From positions 310,001 through 374,000 of the forward strand of contig JAXLYE010000002.1 in assembly GCA_046351595.1 (NCBI GenBank): a DNA stretch of 64,000 nucleotides, in the 5' to 3' direction. A program made the translations under genes and the position numbers. Origin of the DNA: JAXLYE01 sp046351595. GTDB taxonomy: Bacteria; Myxococcota_A; Polyangia; Palsa-1104; JAEUJZ01. The notes under the pieces are model-generated. The model was given only the letters and a program-made list of their open reading frames with translations. It did no database searches and was not told the origin of the DNA. Each line of letters starts with the position of its first letter. The first letter of the stretch is position 1. This document shows positions 45,056 to 54,248 of the stretch, piece after piece.

Positions 45056-46408
45056 ATGCGAAGCCGCGATACAGAGCTCTTGTGTGACCTGCACATCCAC
45101 TCCCGCTTCTCGCGCGCCACCAGCCGCGACCTGAACCTCGGGCAGCTCTACCAGTGGGCGCAGCGCAAGGGCATCGGCCTGGTCGGCACCGGCGACTTCA
45201 CGCACCCGGGCTGGCGCGCCGAGCTGCGCGAGCAGCTGGTGCCCTCGCGTATCAGCGGCGTCGAAGAAGACGGGCTGTTCGAGCTGCGGCCGGAGCTGCG
45301 CGCCGCGCTCGACGAGGGGGTGCCGCGCGCCTGCCGCCGCCCGGTGCGCTTCGTGCTCACCGTCGAGACGTCGCACATCTTCAAGAAGGACGACGCGGTG
45401 CGCAAGGTGCACAACCTGACGCTGCTGCCGAGCCTCGAGGTCGCCGACGCCTTCTGCGAGCGGCTGGAGCGGCTCGGCCTCAACCTGCGCTCGGACGGGC
45501 GGCCGATCTTCGGGATGGCGTGCCGCGACTACCTCGAGATGGTGCTGGAGCAGCACCCGCTGGCGATGCTGATCCCGGCGCACATCTGGACGCCGCACTT
45601 CTCGGTGTTCGGCTCGCTGTCGGGCTTTGACCGCATCGAGGACTGCTTTTTGGACCTGACGCCGAACATCTTCGCGCTGGAAACCGGGCTGTCGTCGGAC
45701 CCGGCGATGAACTGGCGGCTCTCGGCGCTCGACCGCTTCACGCTGATCAGCTCGTCCGATGCGCACTCGGCGCAGAAGCTGGGGCGCGAGCTGACCGTCG
45801 TCGACCTGGGCCCGCACCCGAGCTTCCAGGGGCTGCGCCGGGCGCTGGAGAGGTGCGAGCCCGACCGCTTCCTCGGCACCATCGAGTTCTACCCCGAGGA
45901 GGGCAAGTACCACCTCGACGGGCACCGCGGCTGCGGCGTGCGCCTCCTGCCGCAGGAGCGCTCGGACCTGAACGGCCTGTGTCCCGCCTGCGGCAAGCGT
46001 GTGACCGTCGGGGTGCTGTCGCGCATCGAGGCGCTGGCCGACCGCAGCGAGCGCGAGGTCGCGGACGGTGCGGCGCGGCTGCCGCGGGCGCGGCCGTTCG
46101 TCAACCTGGTGCCGCTGCCCGAGATCCTCGGCGAGGTGCTGGGCACCGACGGCTCGGCGGTGGGGGCGCAGCGGCTGTACTTCAAGCTGCTCGATCAGCT
46201 CGGCAGCGAGCTGTCGATCCTGCGCAGCCTCGACCTCGGTGACCTCCGGCGGCACGCCTCCGAGCACGTCGCCGAGGCGGTGCAGCGCGTGCGCACCGGC
46301 CGCCTGCACATCGCCGCCGGCTACGACGGGGAGTACGGGACCATCAAGCTCTTCGAGCCGGCCGAGCGCCCCTCGCGCGCCGAGGCGCGGCAGATGGCGA
46401 TGTTTTGA
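45056..46408 (+). CDS. Endonuclease Q-like PHP nuclease (TIGR00375 family)
   Basis: A 450-residue PHP-family metal-dependent nuclease. DLHIHSRFS places the metal-binding His13 and His15, followed by a FTHPGW motif near residue 53 and further PHP metal-ligand segments (AHIWTPHFSVFG about 178, SSDAHSAQKLGRE about 236). A zinc-binding finger lies near 290-313 (RGCGVR...CPACGKRVTVGV), typical of EndoQ. EndoQ enzymes cut DNA 5' to deaminated bases (hypoxanthine, uracil) in archaea and some bacteria. It ends in TGA overlapping the next start by 3 bp, so nuclease and helicase are translationally coupled. ATG 45056 immediately follows the AT-rich island. Confidence 0.85.
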   Translation: MRSRDTELLCDLHIHSRFSRATSRDLNLGQLYQWAQRKGIGLVGTGDFTHPGWRAELREQLVPSRISGVEEDGLFELRPELRAALDEGVPRACRRPVRFVLTVETSHIFKKDDAVRKVHNLTLLPSLEVADAFCERLERLGLNLRSDGRPIFGMACRDYLEMVLEQHPLAMLIPAHIWTPHFSVFGSLSGFDRIEDCFLDLTPNIFALETGLSSDPAMNWRLSALDRFTLISSSDAHSAQKLGRELTVVDLGPHPSFQGLRRALERCEPDRFLGTIEFYPEEGKYHLDGHRGCGVRLLPQERSDLNGLCPACGKRVTVGVLSRIEALADRSEREVADGAARLPRARPFVNLVPLPEILGEVLGTDGSAVGAQRLYFKLLDQLGSELSILRSLDLGDLRRHASEHVAEAVQRVRTGRLHIAAGYDGEYGTIKLFEPAERPSRAEARQMAMF

Positions 46409-48372
46409 GCGACCGCGAGCTCGCGACCGGCGCCGGGACGCCCAAGGCGACGCCCGATGGGACGGCCGATGCGACGCCCGGCGGCGGCGTGCTCGACGGG
46501 CTGACCGCGGCGCAGGCCGAGGCGGTGCGGCACGAAGGCTCGGCGCTCCTGGTGATGGCCGGGCCGGGCTCGGGCAAGACGCGCACGCTGACCGCGCGCA
46601 TCGCCTGGGCGCTGCACACCGGGCGCTTTAGGCCCGACGAGATCCTGGCGGTGACGTTCACGCGCAAGGCCGCGGCCGAGCTGCGCACTCGGCTGTCGTC
46701 GCTGCTGGGCGAGGCGGCGGGCGCGGTCACGGTTTCGACGTTCCACCGCGTGGCGCTGCTGCTGCGGCCGCTGCCGCCGGGGACCAGCCTGCTGACCGAG
46801 GCGGATCGCGCGCTTTTGCTCGAGCAGGCGCTGCGTGAGGTCGGCGGCAAGGCGACCCGAGCCTCGCAGCTGGGCGCGCTGCAGCAGGCGGTCGGGCTGG
46901 TGAAGGGGCAGCGCTCGGACTTCGGCGCGGCGCTCGCCCGCGGTGAGCTCATCGCCGACGAGACGCATCGCGCCGCGGCCCTGCGCTACGAGGCGCTGCG
47001 GCAGGCGCTGGCCGTCGAGGATCTGGACGACCTCCTGCTCGGCGCGCTGGCGGCGGTGCGCGCCGGCACCGCCGCCCGCCGCTTCCGCTTCCTCGCCGTC
47101 GACGAGTACCAGGACACCAGCGGCGTGCAGCGCGAGCTCGTGGTGGCGCTGGGCCAGGGCGGGCCGACCCGGGACGAGCGCGGACCGGTCGAGGTGACCG
47201 CGATCGGCGACCCGGACCAGGCGATCTACGCCTTCCGCGGCGCCGCGGTCGAGAACTTCCACGCCTTCCCGCAGGACTTCCCGGGCGCGCGTGTGGTGCA
47301 GCTCACCGACAACTTCCGCTCCAGCGCCACCATCGTCGCGGCGGCGGCGGCGGTGATCGCGCGCGGTCCGGATCGACCGGCCGAGCTGGTGCCGGCGCGG
47401 CCGGCGCGGTCCGCAGGCGTGCGGCTCGTGCGCTCGGCCGCGCGCAGCCCGCTCGCCGAGGCGGTGCAGATCGTGCGCGAGATCGAGCGGCTGGTCGGCG
47501 GCACGTCGCTGCTCTCGCACGACAGCGGGCGCGCGCACGCGGGCGACGGCACCAGCTACAGCTTCAGCGACTTTGCGATCCTGACGCGCACGGCGGCGCG
47601 CGCCGACACGCTGGCGCAGGCGCTTCTGCAGGAGGGGCTGCCCATCCAGCGGCCGCGGCGTGCCCACCTTTCCGACGAGGGCGCGGCGGATCTGGCGGCG
47701 TACCTGCGGCTGATCGCGCGGCCCCAGGATCGGCCGGCGCTGTGTCGCGTGGCCCGGCGCGAGGCGCAGCGCGCGCGCGGACCCAGCCCCGAGGGCCCGC
47801 CGCCGTCGCTGGCTCCGAGCGCCGAGCTGCACCTGGGGTCGCTGCCGGAGCCGCTGCGCGGCGAGCTCCTGGCGCTGATCGAGGGCCTGCGCGCGGTGTC
47901 GCTGCCCGAGCGCCTGCGCCGGCTGGGCGAGCGCCTCGGCGTGCCCGAGCCCGCGGTGCAGGCCGTGCTCGAGCAGCTCGAGCGCGGCGGCAGCGAGGCG
48001 CTGCTGCTCGCCGATACCAGCCACGAGTCCGACGCCTTCGAGGAGCGGCTGGAGCGCGTCGCGGTGCTGACCCTGCACGGCGCCAAGGGCCTGGAGTTCA
48101 AGGTCGTATTTCTGGCCGGGCTGGAGGCGGCGCAGCTCCCCGGGCCCGGGCGCAGCGCCGCCGAGCTCGCCGAGGAGCGCCGGCTGTTCTACGTCGGCCT
48201 GACCCGCGCCCGCGAGCGGCTGTACCTGTCGCACGTGGCACGCGAGGCGACCGCCGAGACCGGCCCGGCGAGCGAGCCGTCGCCCTTTCTGTCCGAGATC
48301 CCCGACGAGCTGGTCGAGGTCCCCGAGCCGCCGCGCCGCCGCCCGCCGCAGCGCCAGCTCAAGCTGTTCTGA
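46405..48372 (+). CDS. UvrD/Rep-type superfamily 1 helicase
   Basis: A 655-residue SF1A DNA helicase. Walker A GPGSGKT (52-58), AVTFTRKAAAELRTRL (motif Ia), VDEYQDT (motif II, about 232), GDPDQAIYAFRGA (motif III, about 268), LTDNFRSS (motif IV), LTLHGAKGLEFKVVF (motif V, about 553) and FYVGLTRARERLYL (motif VI) are all intact. It lacks the long C-terminal extension of AddA or PcrA and is thus short. The predicted start TTG 46405 overlaps the EndoQ stop; no better start is near. The TTGA coupling implies stoichiometric production with the nuclease. It likely unwinds DNA at EndoQ nicks. Confidence 0.9.
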   Translation: MSDRELATGAGTPKATPDGTADATPGGGVLDGLTAAQAEAVRHEGSALLVMAGPGSGKTRTLTARIAWALHTGRFRPDEILAVTFTRKAAAELRTRLSSLLGEAAGAVTVSTFHRVALLLRPLPPGTSLLTEADRALLLEQALREVGGKATRASQLGALQQAVGLVKGQRSDFGAALARGELIADETHRAAALRYEALRQALAVEDLDDLLLGALAAVRAGTAARRFRFLAVDEYQDTSGVQRELVVALGQGGPTRDERGPVEVTAIGDPDQAIYAFRGAAVENFHAFPQDFPGARVVQLTDNFRSSATIVAAAAAVIARGPDRPAELVPARPARSAGVRLVRSAARSPLAEAVQIVREIERLVGGTSLLSHDSGRAHAGDGTSYSFSDFAILTRTAARADTLAQALLQEGLPIQRPRRAHLSDEGAADLAAYLRLIARPQDRPALCRVARREAQRARGPSPEGPPPSLAPSAELHLGSLPEPLRGELLALIEGLRAVSLPERLRRLGERLGVPEPAVQAVLEQLERGGSEALLLADTSHESDAFEERLERVAVLTLHGAKGLEFKVVFLAGLEAAQLPGPGRSAAELAEERRLFYVGLTRARERLYLSHVAREATAETGPASEPSPFLSEIPDELVEVPEPPRRRPPQRQLKLF

Positions 48373-48401
48373 TACGTGGAGCCGCCCCGTCGCGCGCGGA
48401 G

Positions 48402-51137
48402 CTACTTCGGCGCCTTGGCTTTGTCTCGCAGCGCCTCGTTGATCAGCTCCTCGAAGCGCTCGTAGGGGTAGGCGCCGACGAGCTTGCGGCCGTTGATGAA
48501 GAAGGTCGGCGTGCCGAAGCCGGCGCCGACGCCGTCGGGCAGGCTGCGGACCGCGTCGATGTCGGCCTGCACCGCGGCGCGGAAGCGGCGGCTGTCCAGG
48601 TCGGCCTTGAAGCGGGAGAGGTCGAGGCCGAGCTCCTGCGCATAGCGCTCGAGGGAGGCGCGGTCGAGCGCGGCCTGGTTCTCGAACAGCTTGTCGTGCA
48701 TCGGCCAGAACCGGCCCTGGCTGTGCGCCGCCAGCGCCGCCTCGGCCGCGACCCAGGCGTCCTTGTGGAAGGGCAGCGGGTAGTTGCGGAAGACCACGCG
48801 CACGCGGCCGGCGAAGCGCTCGTGGATGCGCTTGAGCGTCGGCACCACACGGCCGCAGAACGGGCACTGGAAGTCCGAGAAGGCGATGAGGGTGACCGGC
48901 GCGTCCTTGGGCCCGAGGCTCGGCCCGTCGCCGGGCGCGATCTTGTAGACCCGGTGATCGTCGACCTCGCCGGCGCCGGCGCCGTCGCCGTCGCTGTCGC
49001 TGTCGCTGTCGCCGCCGCTCGGCGTGGCGCGCTCGAGACCGTCCTTGGTGAGCTCGGCGTAGAGGCGGCCGGCGGGCACGCGCCGCTTGCGCAGAAGCGC
49101 CTCGGCCTCCTGCCGGGCCTCGTCGATGCGCTCGCGGAAGCGCGCGAGCGGCTGCGCTCCGCTGAGGCTGCGGCCGTTGATGAAGAAGGCCGGGGTGCCG
49201 CTCACGCCGAGCCGGCCGGCCTCGGCGATGTCGTCGTCGACCGGCTTGCGGAAGCGGCCGCTGTCGAGCGCCGCGGCGAAGCGCGCGACGTCCATGCCGG
49301 CCTCCTTGGCGAACCGCTCCAGCGACGGGCGGTCGAGCGCGTCCTGGTTCTTGAACAGCAGGTCGTGGAAGGGCCAGAAGCGGCCCTGCTCCTTGGCGGC
49401 CAGCGACGCCTCGGCGGCCTGCCGCGCCTTGTCGTGGAGCGACAGCGGCAGGTGCTTCACCGCGATGCGCACGTCGCGCGGGTACAGCTTCACGAGCTCG
49501 TTCAGGGTTTCGCTGACGCGGCCGCAGAACGGGCACTGGAAGTCGGTCCACATCACCACCGTCACCTTGGCGTCGCGTGGGCCGCGCACCGGGGCGTCAC
49601 CGAGCGGCACCTTGTAGAGGATCCGCTCGGCGGCGCTCGGCGGCGGGCTGGGCACGCGGTCGCGGCCCTCTCTGATCATCGCCTCGTAGATCTGGCCCGG
49701 CGGGACACCGGCGCGCAGCTTAGCCTCGGCGAGCTGCAGCTCGCTGCGCACGATCTTCTCGAAGTTCTCGTAGGGCTGGGCGCCGTTGACCGGCTTGCCG
49801 TTGATAAAGAAGGTCGGGGTGCCGCGCGCGCCGAAGCGCTGCGCCTCGGCGACGTCGGCGGCGACCTGCTTCCTGGCGCGGCCGCTGTCGAGCGCGGCGC
49901 GGAAGCGCTTGAGGTCGAGCCCGAGCTCGACGGCGTAGCCCTCGATCGCGTCGCGGTCGAGCGCCTGCTGGCTGGCGAACAGCTTGTCGTGCAGGGCGAA
50001 GAAGCGGCCCTGCTCGTGCGCGGCCACCGCGGCCTCGGCGGCGAGCTGCGCGTGCGGGTGGAACGTCAGCGGCAGGTGCTTGAAGGCGATGCGCACGCTG
50101 TTGCCGAACTGGTCGCGCAGCCGGTCGAGCGTGGGGTTCACGCGCGAGCAGAACGGGCACTCGAAGTCGGCGTACTCGATGATCGTGACGGCCGCGGTCG
50201 CGGGGCCGCGGACCGGCGCCTTGCCGACGGGGATACGGTAGACGACGGCGGGATCGGGCAGCTTGAACGGCGGCGGCTGCGGCGCCGGCGGCGCGACCTT
50301 GGCGCCGTGCTGCAGCACCGCGTAGAGCTGCTCGGGCCGCACGCCGGCCTGCTCGAGGCGCGCGGCGCGGGCCAGCTCGTCGTCGATGACCTGCTCGAAC
50401 GCGGCGAGCGGCTGGGCGCCGGCGAGCGGACGGCCGTTGATGAAGAAGCTCGGTGTGCCGCGCGCGCCGACCTTGGCGGCTTCGAGCTGATCGCCCTTTA
50501 TGAGCTCGTCGTAGCGGTCGCGGTTGCGCGCGAGGTCGAGCTTCCAGCGCGGGAAGTCCAGGCCGAGCTCACGCGCCAGCTCGTCGTAGGACTCGGCGCC
50601 GAGGCGGGCCTGGTTCTCGAAGAGGCGGCGGTGGTAGAGCCAGAACTTGTCCTCGCCCTGCATGCGCGCCGCGAGCGCCGCCCGCGCGGCCGGAGCCGCC
50701 TCGGGGTGGAAGGGCAGCGGGTTGTGCTTGAGCGCGATCCGCAGATCCTTGCCGTAGCGCTCGCGCAGCTGCGCCAGCGTCGGCTCGACGCGCGCGCAGA
50801 ACGGGCACTGGTAGTCGGTGAAGCCGATCAGCGTGATCCGCGCGGTCTTGGGTCCCGTCGTCGCGGCGCTGCCGACCGCGACCTGGAAGCGCTCGAGCGC
50901 GGGATCGATGATCGTGCCGTGCTGCGCGGCCAGCTCCGCGATCGACAGCGTGCTCGCCGGCGCGGTCGCGAGCACCGTCGGCGGCGGCGCGGCGGTCACC
51001 GGCGGATCCTGGCGCGCCGGCCGGCAGGACAGGACCCCGAACACCAACGACAGCAGCGACAGCAGCGGCAGCCGCCGCCGGGTCGTCGCCGGTCGCAGGG
51101 TCGTCAGCACACAGAAAGATCGAGACGCATCGCGCAT
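48402..51137 (-). CDS. Four-domain DsbA/thioredoxin-like lipoprotein
   Basis: A 911-residue lipoprotein. The signal helix ends in VLSC (Cys38). Four consecutive thioredoxin-fold DsbA-like domains follow, each with a redox-active CPFC at about 111, 327, 535 and 758 and a cis-Pro loop GTP[S/T/A]FFI at about 228, 440, 647 and 876. Domains are connected by helical and Pro/Glu-rich linkers. The last linker has an acidic Gly/Ser/Asp tract (DSDSDSDGDGAGAG). Four active copies in one chain are unusual, since DsbA is normally a single domain. It probably catalyses disulfide formation or isomerisation in the periplasm. ATG 51137 is chosen over the TTG 51158 upstream. Confidence 0.9.
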   Translation of the reverse strand: MRDASRSFCVLTTLRPATTRRRLPLLSLLSLVFGVLSCRPARQDPPVTAAPPPTVLATAPASTLSIAELAAQHGTIIDPALERFQVAVGSAATTGPKTARITLIGFTDYQCPFCARVEPTLAQLRERYGKDLRIALKHNPLPFHPEAAPAARAALAARMQGEDKFWLYHRRLFENQARLGAESYDELARELGLDFPRWKLDLARNRDRYDELIKGDQLEAAKVGARGTPSFFINGRPLAGAQPLAAFEQVIDDELARAARLEQAGVRPEQLYAVLQHGAKVAPPAPQPPPFKLPDPAVVYRIPVGKAPVRGPATAAVTIIEYADFECPFCSRVNPTLDRLRDQFGNSVRIAFKHLPLTFHPHAQLAAEAAVAAHEQGRFFALHDKLFASQQALDRDAIEGYAVELGLDLKRFRAALDSGRARKQVAADVAEAQRFGARGTPTFFINGKPVNGAQPYENFEKIVRSELQLAEAKLRAGVPPGQIYEAMIREGRDRVPSPPPSAAERILYKVPLGDAPVRGPRDAKVTVVMWTDFQCPFCGRVSETLNELVKLYPRDVRIAVKHLPLSLHDKARQAAEASLAAKEQGRFWPFHDLLFKNQDALDRPSLERFAKEAGMDVARFAAALDSGRFRKPVDDDIAEAGRLGVSGTPAFFINGRSLSGAQPLARFRERIDEARQEAEALLRKRRVPAGRLYAELTKDGLERATPSGGDSDSDSDGDGAGAGEVDDHRVYKIAPGDGPSLGPKDAPVTLIAFSDFQCPFCGRVVPTLKRIHERFAGRVRVVFRNYPLPFHKDAWVAAEAALAAHSQGRFWPMHDKLFENQAALDRASLERYAQELGLDLSRFKADLDSRRFRAAVQADIDAVRSLPDGVGAGFGTPTFFINGRKLVGAYPYERFEELINEALRDKAKAPK

Positions 51138-51221
51138 GTCGGGGTCCGCTCGCAGCAAGGTGCGGCGAAGGTAGCACCGACCTCGGAGGTCCCGACAGGA
51201 CCGTCGTGCGAAGCCGCGCCG

Positions 51222-51956
51222 TCAGCGCGCGGTGGAGTGGCGCAGGATCGTGTAGATGATCTTCACGCCGGCGCCGACCGTACCCTTGACGGTCTGCGAG
51301 ATCTTCGACTCGCCGCCCTGGCGCCGCCGGTAGCGCACCGGCACCTCGACGATCTTGAGGCCGCGGCGCACGGCCTTGACCTGCATCTCGACGGTCCAGC
51401 CGTAGTCCTTGTCGCCCATGCCGAGGGCGAGCAGCGCCGGGTAGCGCAGCGCGCGCAGCGGCCCGAGGTCGGTGTAGCGCTGGCCGTAGATGGCGCGGAT
51501 CAGCGTCACCGCCACCGCGTTGCCCACGCGCTGCGCCGGCTGCAGCGCCCCGGGCTCGACGATGCCGAGCGTGCGCGAGCCGATCGCCAGGTCCGCGCCC
51601 GCGGCCACCGCGTCGATCAGCCGGTGCACGTCGCGCGGATCGTCGGCGCCGTCCGCGTCGAGGAACAGCACCACGTCGGGCCGCACCGCCAGCTTGCCCT
51701 GCGCCTGCGACTCGATAAGCGAGATGCCCCGCAGGCACGCGGCGCCGTAGCCGCGCTGCGGCTCGCGCACGACCAGGGCGCCCGCGACCTCGGCCCGCTC
51801 GGCGGTGCGGTCGCTGGAGCCGTTGTCGATCACGATCACCCGGCGCAGCGGCGGCCCCAGCCCGCGCACCGCCGCCACCACCTCGCCGATCGTCTCTTCC
51901 TCGTCGAGCGCCGGGATGAGCGCGTCGACCACCAGCCGTGCCTTGTCCGTGACCAT
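51222..51956 (-). CDS. GT2-family glycosyltransferase (DPM1-like)
   Basis: A 244-residue GT-A glycosyltransferase. ALIPALDEEETIGEVV opens the nucleotide-sugar fold. The metal motif is FLDADGADDP (about 99-108), and the acceptor region includes YGAACLRGI and KDYGWTVEMQVKAVRRGLKIVEVPVRYRRR, the dolichol/polyprenol-phosphate sugar synthase branch. There are no C-terminal membrane helices, so it is the soluble DPM1-like type, donating a sugar (mannose or glucose) to undecaprenyl-phosphate. It belongs to a minus-strand run (53727-48402) whose other members are envelope proteins. Start ATG 51956. Confidence 0.9.
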   Translation of the reverse strand: MVTDKARLVVDALIPALDEEETIGEVVAAVRGLGPPLRRVIVIDNGSSDRTAERAEVAGALVVREPQRGYGAACLRGISLIESQAQGKLAVRPDVVLFLDADGADDPRDVHRLIDAVAAGADLAIGSRTLGIVEPGALQPAQRVGNAVAVTLIRAIYGQRYTDLGPLRALRYPALLALGMGDKDYGWTVEMQVKAVRRGLKIVEVPVRYRRRQGGESKISQTVKGTVGAGVKIIYTILRHSTAR

Positions 51957-52015
51957 CTTTATTTATGACTTCACGATGACTGCTTGAGCGTACTTCCGCG
52001 CCCGACCCCGCCAGC

Positions 52016-52933
52016 CTAGTGGCCGCCGCCCGTGCGGTTGAACATCTGCCACAGGCTCAGCATCACCTCGAACAGGATGAGCACCACGACGGTCAGCTCG
52101 AGCCGCCAGGTGCTGCGCGCGTTCGACAGATCGACCAGGAGCTCCATGTTCTCCTGGATCATGCGCAGCTTGGCCTCGAGCGCGCGGAAGCGGTCGTCGA
52201 TCTCCAGCTCCTGGCGCAGGCCGTTGTAGAGCTGATCGATCTGCTGGTCCTCCCACGTCGAGTCGGGCTTGTCGAACAGCGACATCGTCGCGATGACGTC
52301 GTTCTTGGTGGCGATGCACGAGCCGATGAAGCGCACCAGGTCGTTCACGCGCCCGGGCAGCCGTCCCTCGGCCTGCAGGCTCTTGGTGATGGCGTCGGTG
52401 CGCTTGATGATCTCCTGCACGTCCTCGTCGTAGTAGTCCATGGCCACGGACTGCGCGAGCAAGAGGCTTATGACCTTGAGCGCCGGCAGCGTCGCCTCGG
52501 ACAAGACGACGCGGTCGAACTGCGCCTCGACGCGCGAGCCGGGGCGGACCTCGATGTACAGGTCCTCGGTGTGCGGCGCGTGCGGCTCGGGCGCCAGACG
52601 CGCGACGAGCTGGCCGAGGACGCGCTCGCGCTCGGAGGGGCTGAGCCCGATGAGCACCAGGCCGCCGAAGTCGAACAGGATGGCCAGGTGCAGCCCGAGC
52701 GCGGCGCCTTCCTTGTCGCCGTCGGTAGCGGCGCGCGGCGGCCACGACGCGACCAGGCAGTCCTTGTCGATCGCCACCGTGGCGCCGGTCAGCGCCGAGG
52801 CGATCTCCTTGAGCCGGAACGTGGCAGCGAAGGCATAGGCGTGCGCCTGCAGGATGCCGGCAGGGACCGACGTCCCGACCGTCTCGCCTGTAGACGTCGG
52901 CGCCCGTATGATCTCGACCTTGCCACTTCGCAT
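52016..52933 (-). CDS. RMD1/YagE (DUF155) family membrane protein
   Basis: A 305-residue protein of the DUF155 family. The N-terminal region holds short strands (ILQAHAYAFAATFRLKEIA). The middle includes RPGSRVEAQFDRVVLSEATLPALKVISLLLAQS and coiled-coil-like helices (about 165-260; AMDYYDEDVQEIIKR). It ends with one C-terminal membrane helix (ELTVVVLILFEVMLSLW, about 279-295). Yeast RMD1-type relatives are associated with mitochondria or microtubule complexes, but the bacterial function is unknown. The DUF155 match is judged from arrangement and wording only. It lies 59 nt downstream of the GT2 gene on the same strand. Confidence 0.7.
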   Translation of the reverse strand: MRSGKVEIIRAPTSTGETVGTSVPAGILQAHAYAFAATFRLKEIASALTGATVAIDKDCLVASWPPRAATDGDKEGAALGLHLAILFDFGGLVLIGLSPSERERVLGQLVARLAPEPHAPHTEDLYIEVRPGSRVEAQFDRVVLSEATLPALKVISLLLAQSVAMDYYDEDVQEIIKRTDAITKSLQAEGRLPGRVNDLVRFIGSCIATKNDVIATMSLFDKPDSTWEDQQIDQLYNGLRQELEIDDRFRALEAKLRMIQENMELLVDLSNARSTWRLELTVVVLILFEVMLSLWQMFNRTGGGH

Positions 52934-53043
52934 GCCGGGGCGAGCAAATCACAGCTCCCGGCAAAGTGCAACGCGCCGGGCGTAAGCTGCTTTCCGACGG
53001 TGACTTGCCCTCTTGGTGCCCAAGCGCCGTGCGGGCGCGACCT

Positions 53044-53727
53044 TCAGCCGCCGTCGCCGCTGCCGGCGTCCGGTCGGCTGAAGCAGCGGTCGATGGTGTA
53101 CTTCGCCTGGCACTCGCAGCGGCACAGGCCCTGCTGCACCGGGTCGGTCTGGGCGCAGCGCGTCTTCACCCGGCGGTCGGCAGCGGCCTCGCGGCCGGCG
53201 CGGTCCTTGAAGCTTATGCGCAGGATCAGCGCCGCATCGACCAGATCGTAGTCGAAGAAGTCGGGGCAGACTGGGATGTTGGCGACGCTGGTGAGGTCGG
53301 GCGGGATCTGGCGCCAGCCGCTGGCATCCGCGGCGTTCGGTGCGGGCGGTGCGGGCGTGTCCGCGGCGAGCGCCTGGTGCGCCGTGGTGCGCTCGTCGTA
53401 GACGATGACCGGGCCCGCTTGGCCGCTGGCGTCGACGCGGCGCAGCTCACCGCGCAGGGTGCCGTCGCCGTCCGCCGGGTAGCGCAGCAGCGCGCCGATG
53501 AACAGCACGTGCCCGCCCTGGATCGGCCGCACCAGCTCCACGCTGTCTCCGTCGCTGAGCGGGATCAGACGGGCGCCGTCCTCGCTGAGCCGCGCCGGCA
53601 GCACCTCGAGCGGACCGGCCGGCGGCCGGGGGTCGGTGCAGGCCGCGCTCGCGGCGACAAGCCCCAGCAGCACGGCGAGCGCGCGCCGCTTGATCCATCG
53701 CCCGGACAACCTCTGCCGCGGTCTCAT
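53044..53727 (-). CDS. Lipoprotein with C-terminal cysteine cluster
   Basis: A 227-residue lipoprotein. Start ATG 53727. A basic N-terminus and a hydrophobic helix end in the lipobox ASAAC (Cys32). The mature part is mainly beta (SVELVRPIQGGHVLFIGALLRY), followed by VCPDFFDYDLV and a Cys-rich tail (RCAQTD...LCRCECQAKYTIDRCF) with six Cys residues that could form three disulfides or bind metal. The next gene downstream on the minus strand is the RMD1-type gene, 110 nt away. Its role is unknown. Confidence 0.75.
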   Translation of the reverse strand: MRPRQRLSGRWIKRRALAVLLGLVAASAACTDPRPPAGPLEVLPARLSEDGARLIPLSDGDSVELVRPIQGGHVLFIGALLRYPADGDGTLRGELRRVDASGQAGPVIVYDERTTAHQALAADTPAPPAPNAADASGWRQIPPDLTSVANIPVCPDFFDYDLVDAALILRISFKDRAGREAAADRRVKTRCAQTDPVQQGLCRCECQAKYTIDRCFSRPDAGSGDGG

Positions 53728-53806
53728 CGGCCCATTTTGCACACGCGCGCCGCGGCCGCGATCCGGATCACACACGCGCGCGCTTCCAGAGATCGTAAAA
53801 GAGGGT

Positions 53807-53918
53807 CAAAGACAGAGCCGAACAGACACCGGACAGAGAGCGCCAGCCCCAGAGAGCCGACCACAGAGCCAGCCCCAAGCCGCGAGCCAGAGAACACCAG
53901 CGGAAACAACCAACGGAA
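53807..53918 (+). other. T-free tract in an intergenic gap
   Basis: A stretch of 112 bases has no T on the plus strand (A, C and G only), with many CAGAG/CCAG units. It lies in the 521-bp gap 53728-54248, about 330 bp before ATG 54249 and beyond ATG 53727 on the minus strand. The remaining gap has no supported gene. Confidence 0.75.
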
Positions 53919-54248
53919 TAGATCGGCGGTTCGCTCGCTCGGCAGCGGTCGGCGTCCGCCGTGCGCAGCGGTCGCGGCGCGACTGGCTCGCGCAGGTGGC
54001 TGGGTTGATGCGGGCTCGCTCCCTCGGCAGGCAGGCCGCGCTCGTGACGGGGCGTTGGGGCGTGCGTGCGCAATCCGGACGGCCCCGATTGGATCGGAGG
54101 GGAATCGCATAGGAGAAGAACACTTCTCACTCCGGACGCCTCCCTTGCCCTGCATCTGCCCACTTGTTCGCTCGCCCGAATCCGAACAGAGCGTGTGAGA
54201 ATTGGACGATCCCTCGACGCCCGCGCCGCGATTTAGGGCTAGTCAGTG

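Noticed and set aside
46321..49551. Minus-strand frame of about 1076 codons over the helicase gene
   Set aside because: Antisense shadow; it also overlaps the DsbA-like gene in a different frame.
47742..51968. Plus-strand frame of about 1400 codons across the DsbA-like, GT2 and helicase genes
   Set aside because: It runs antisense through three genes with intact catalytic motifs and shows only Arg/Ala/Leu/Val-rich low complexity.
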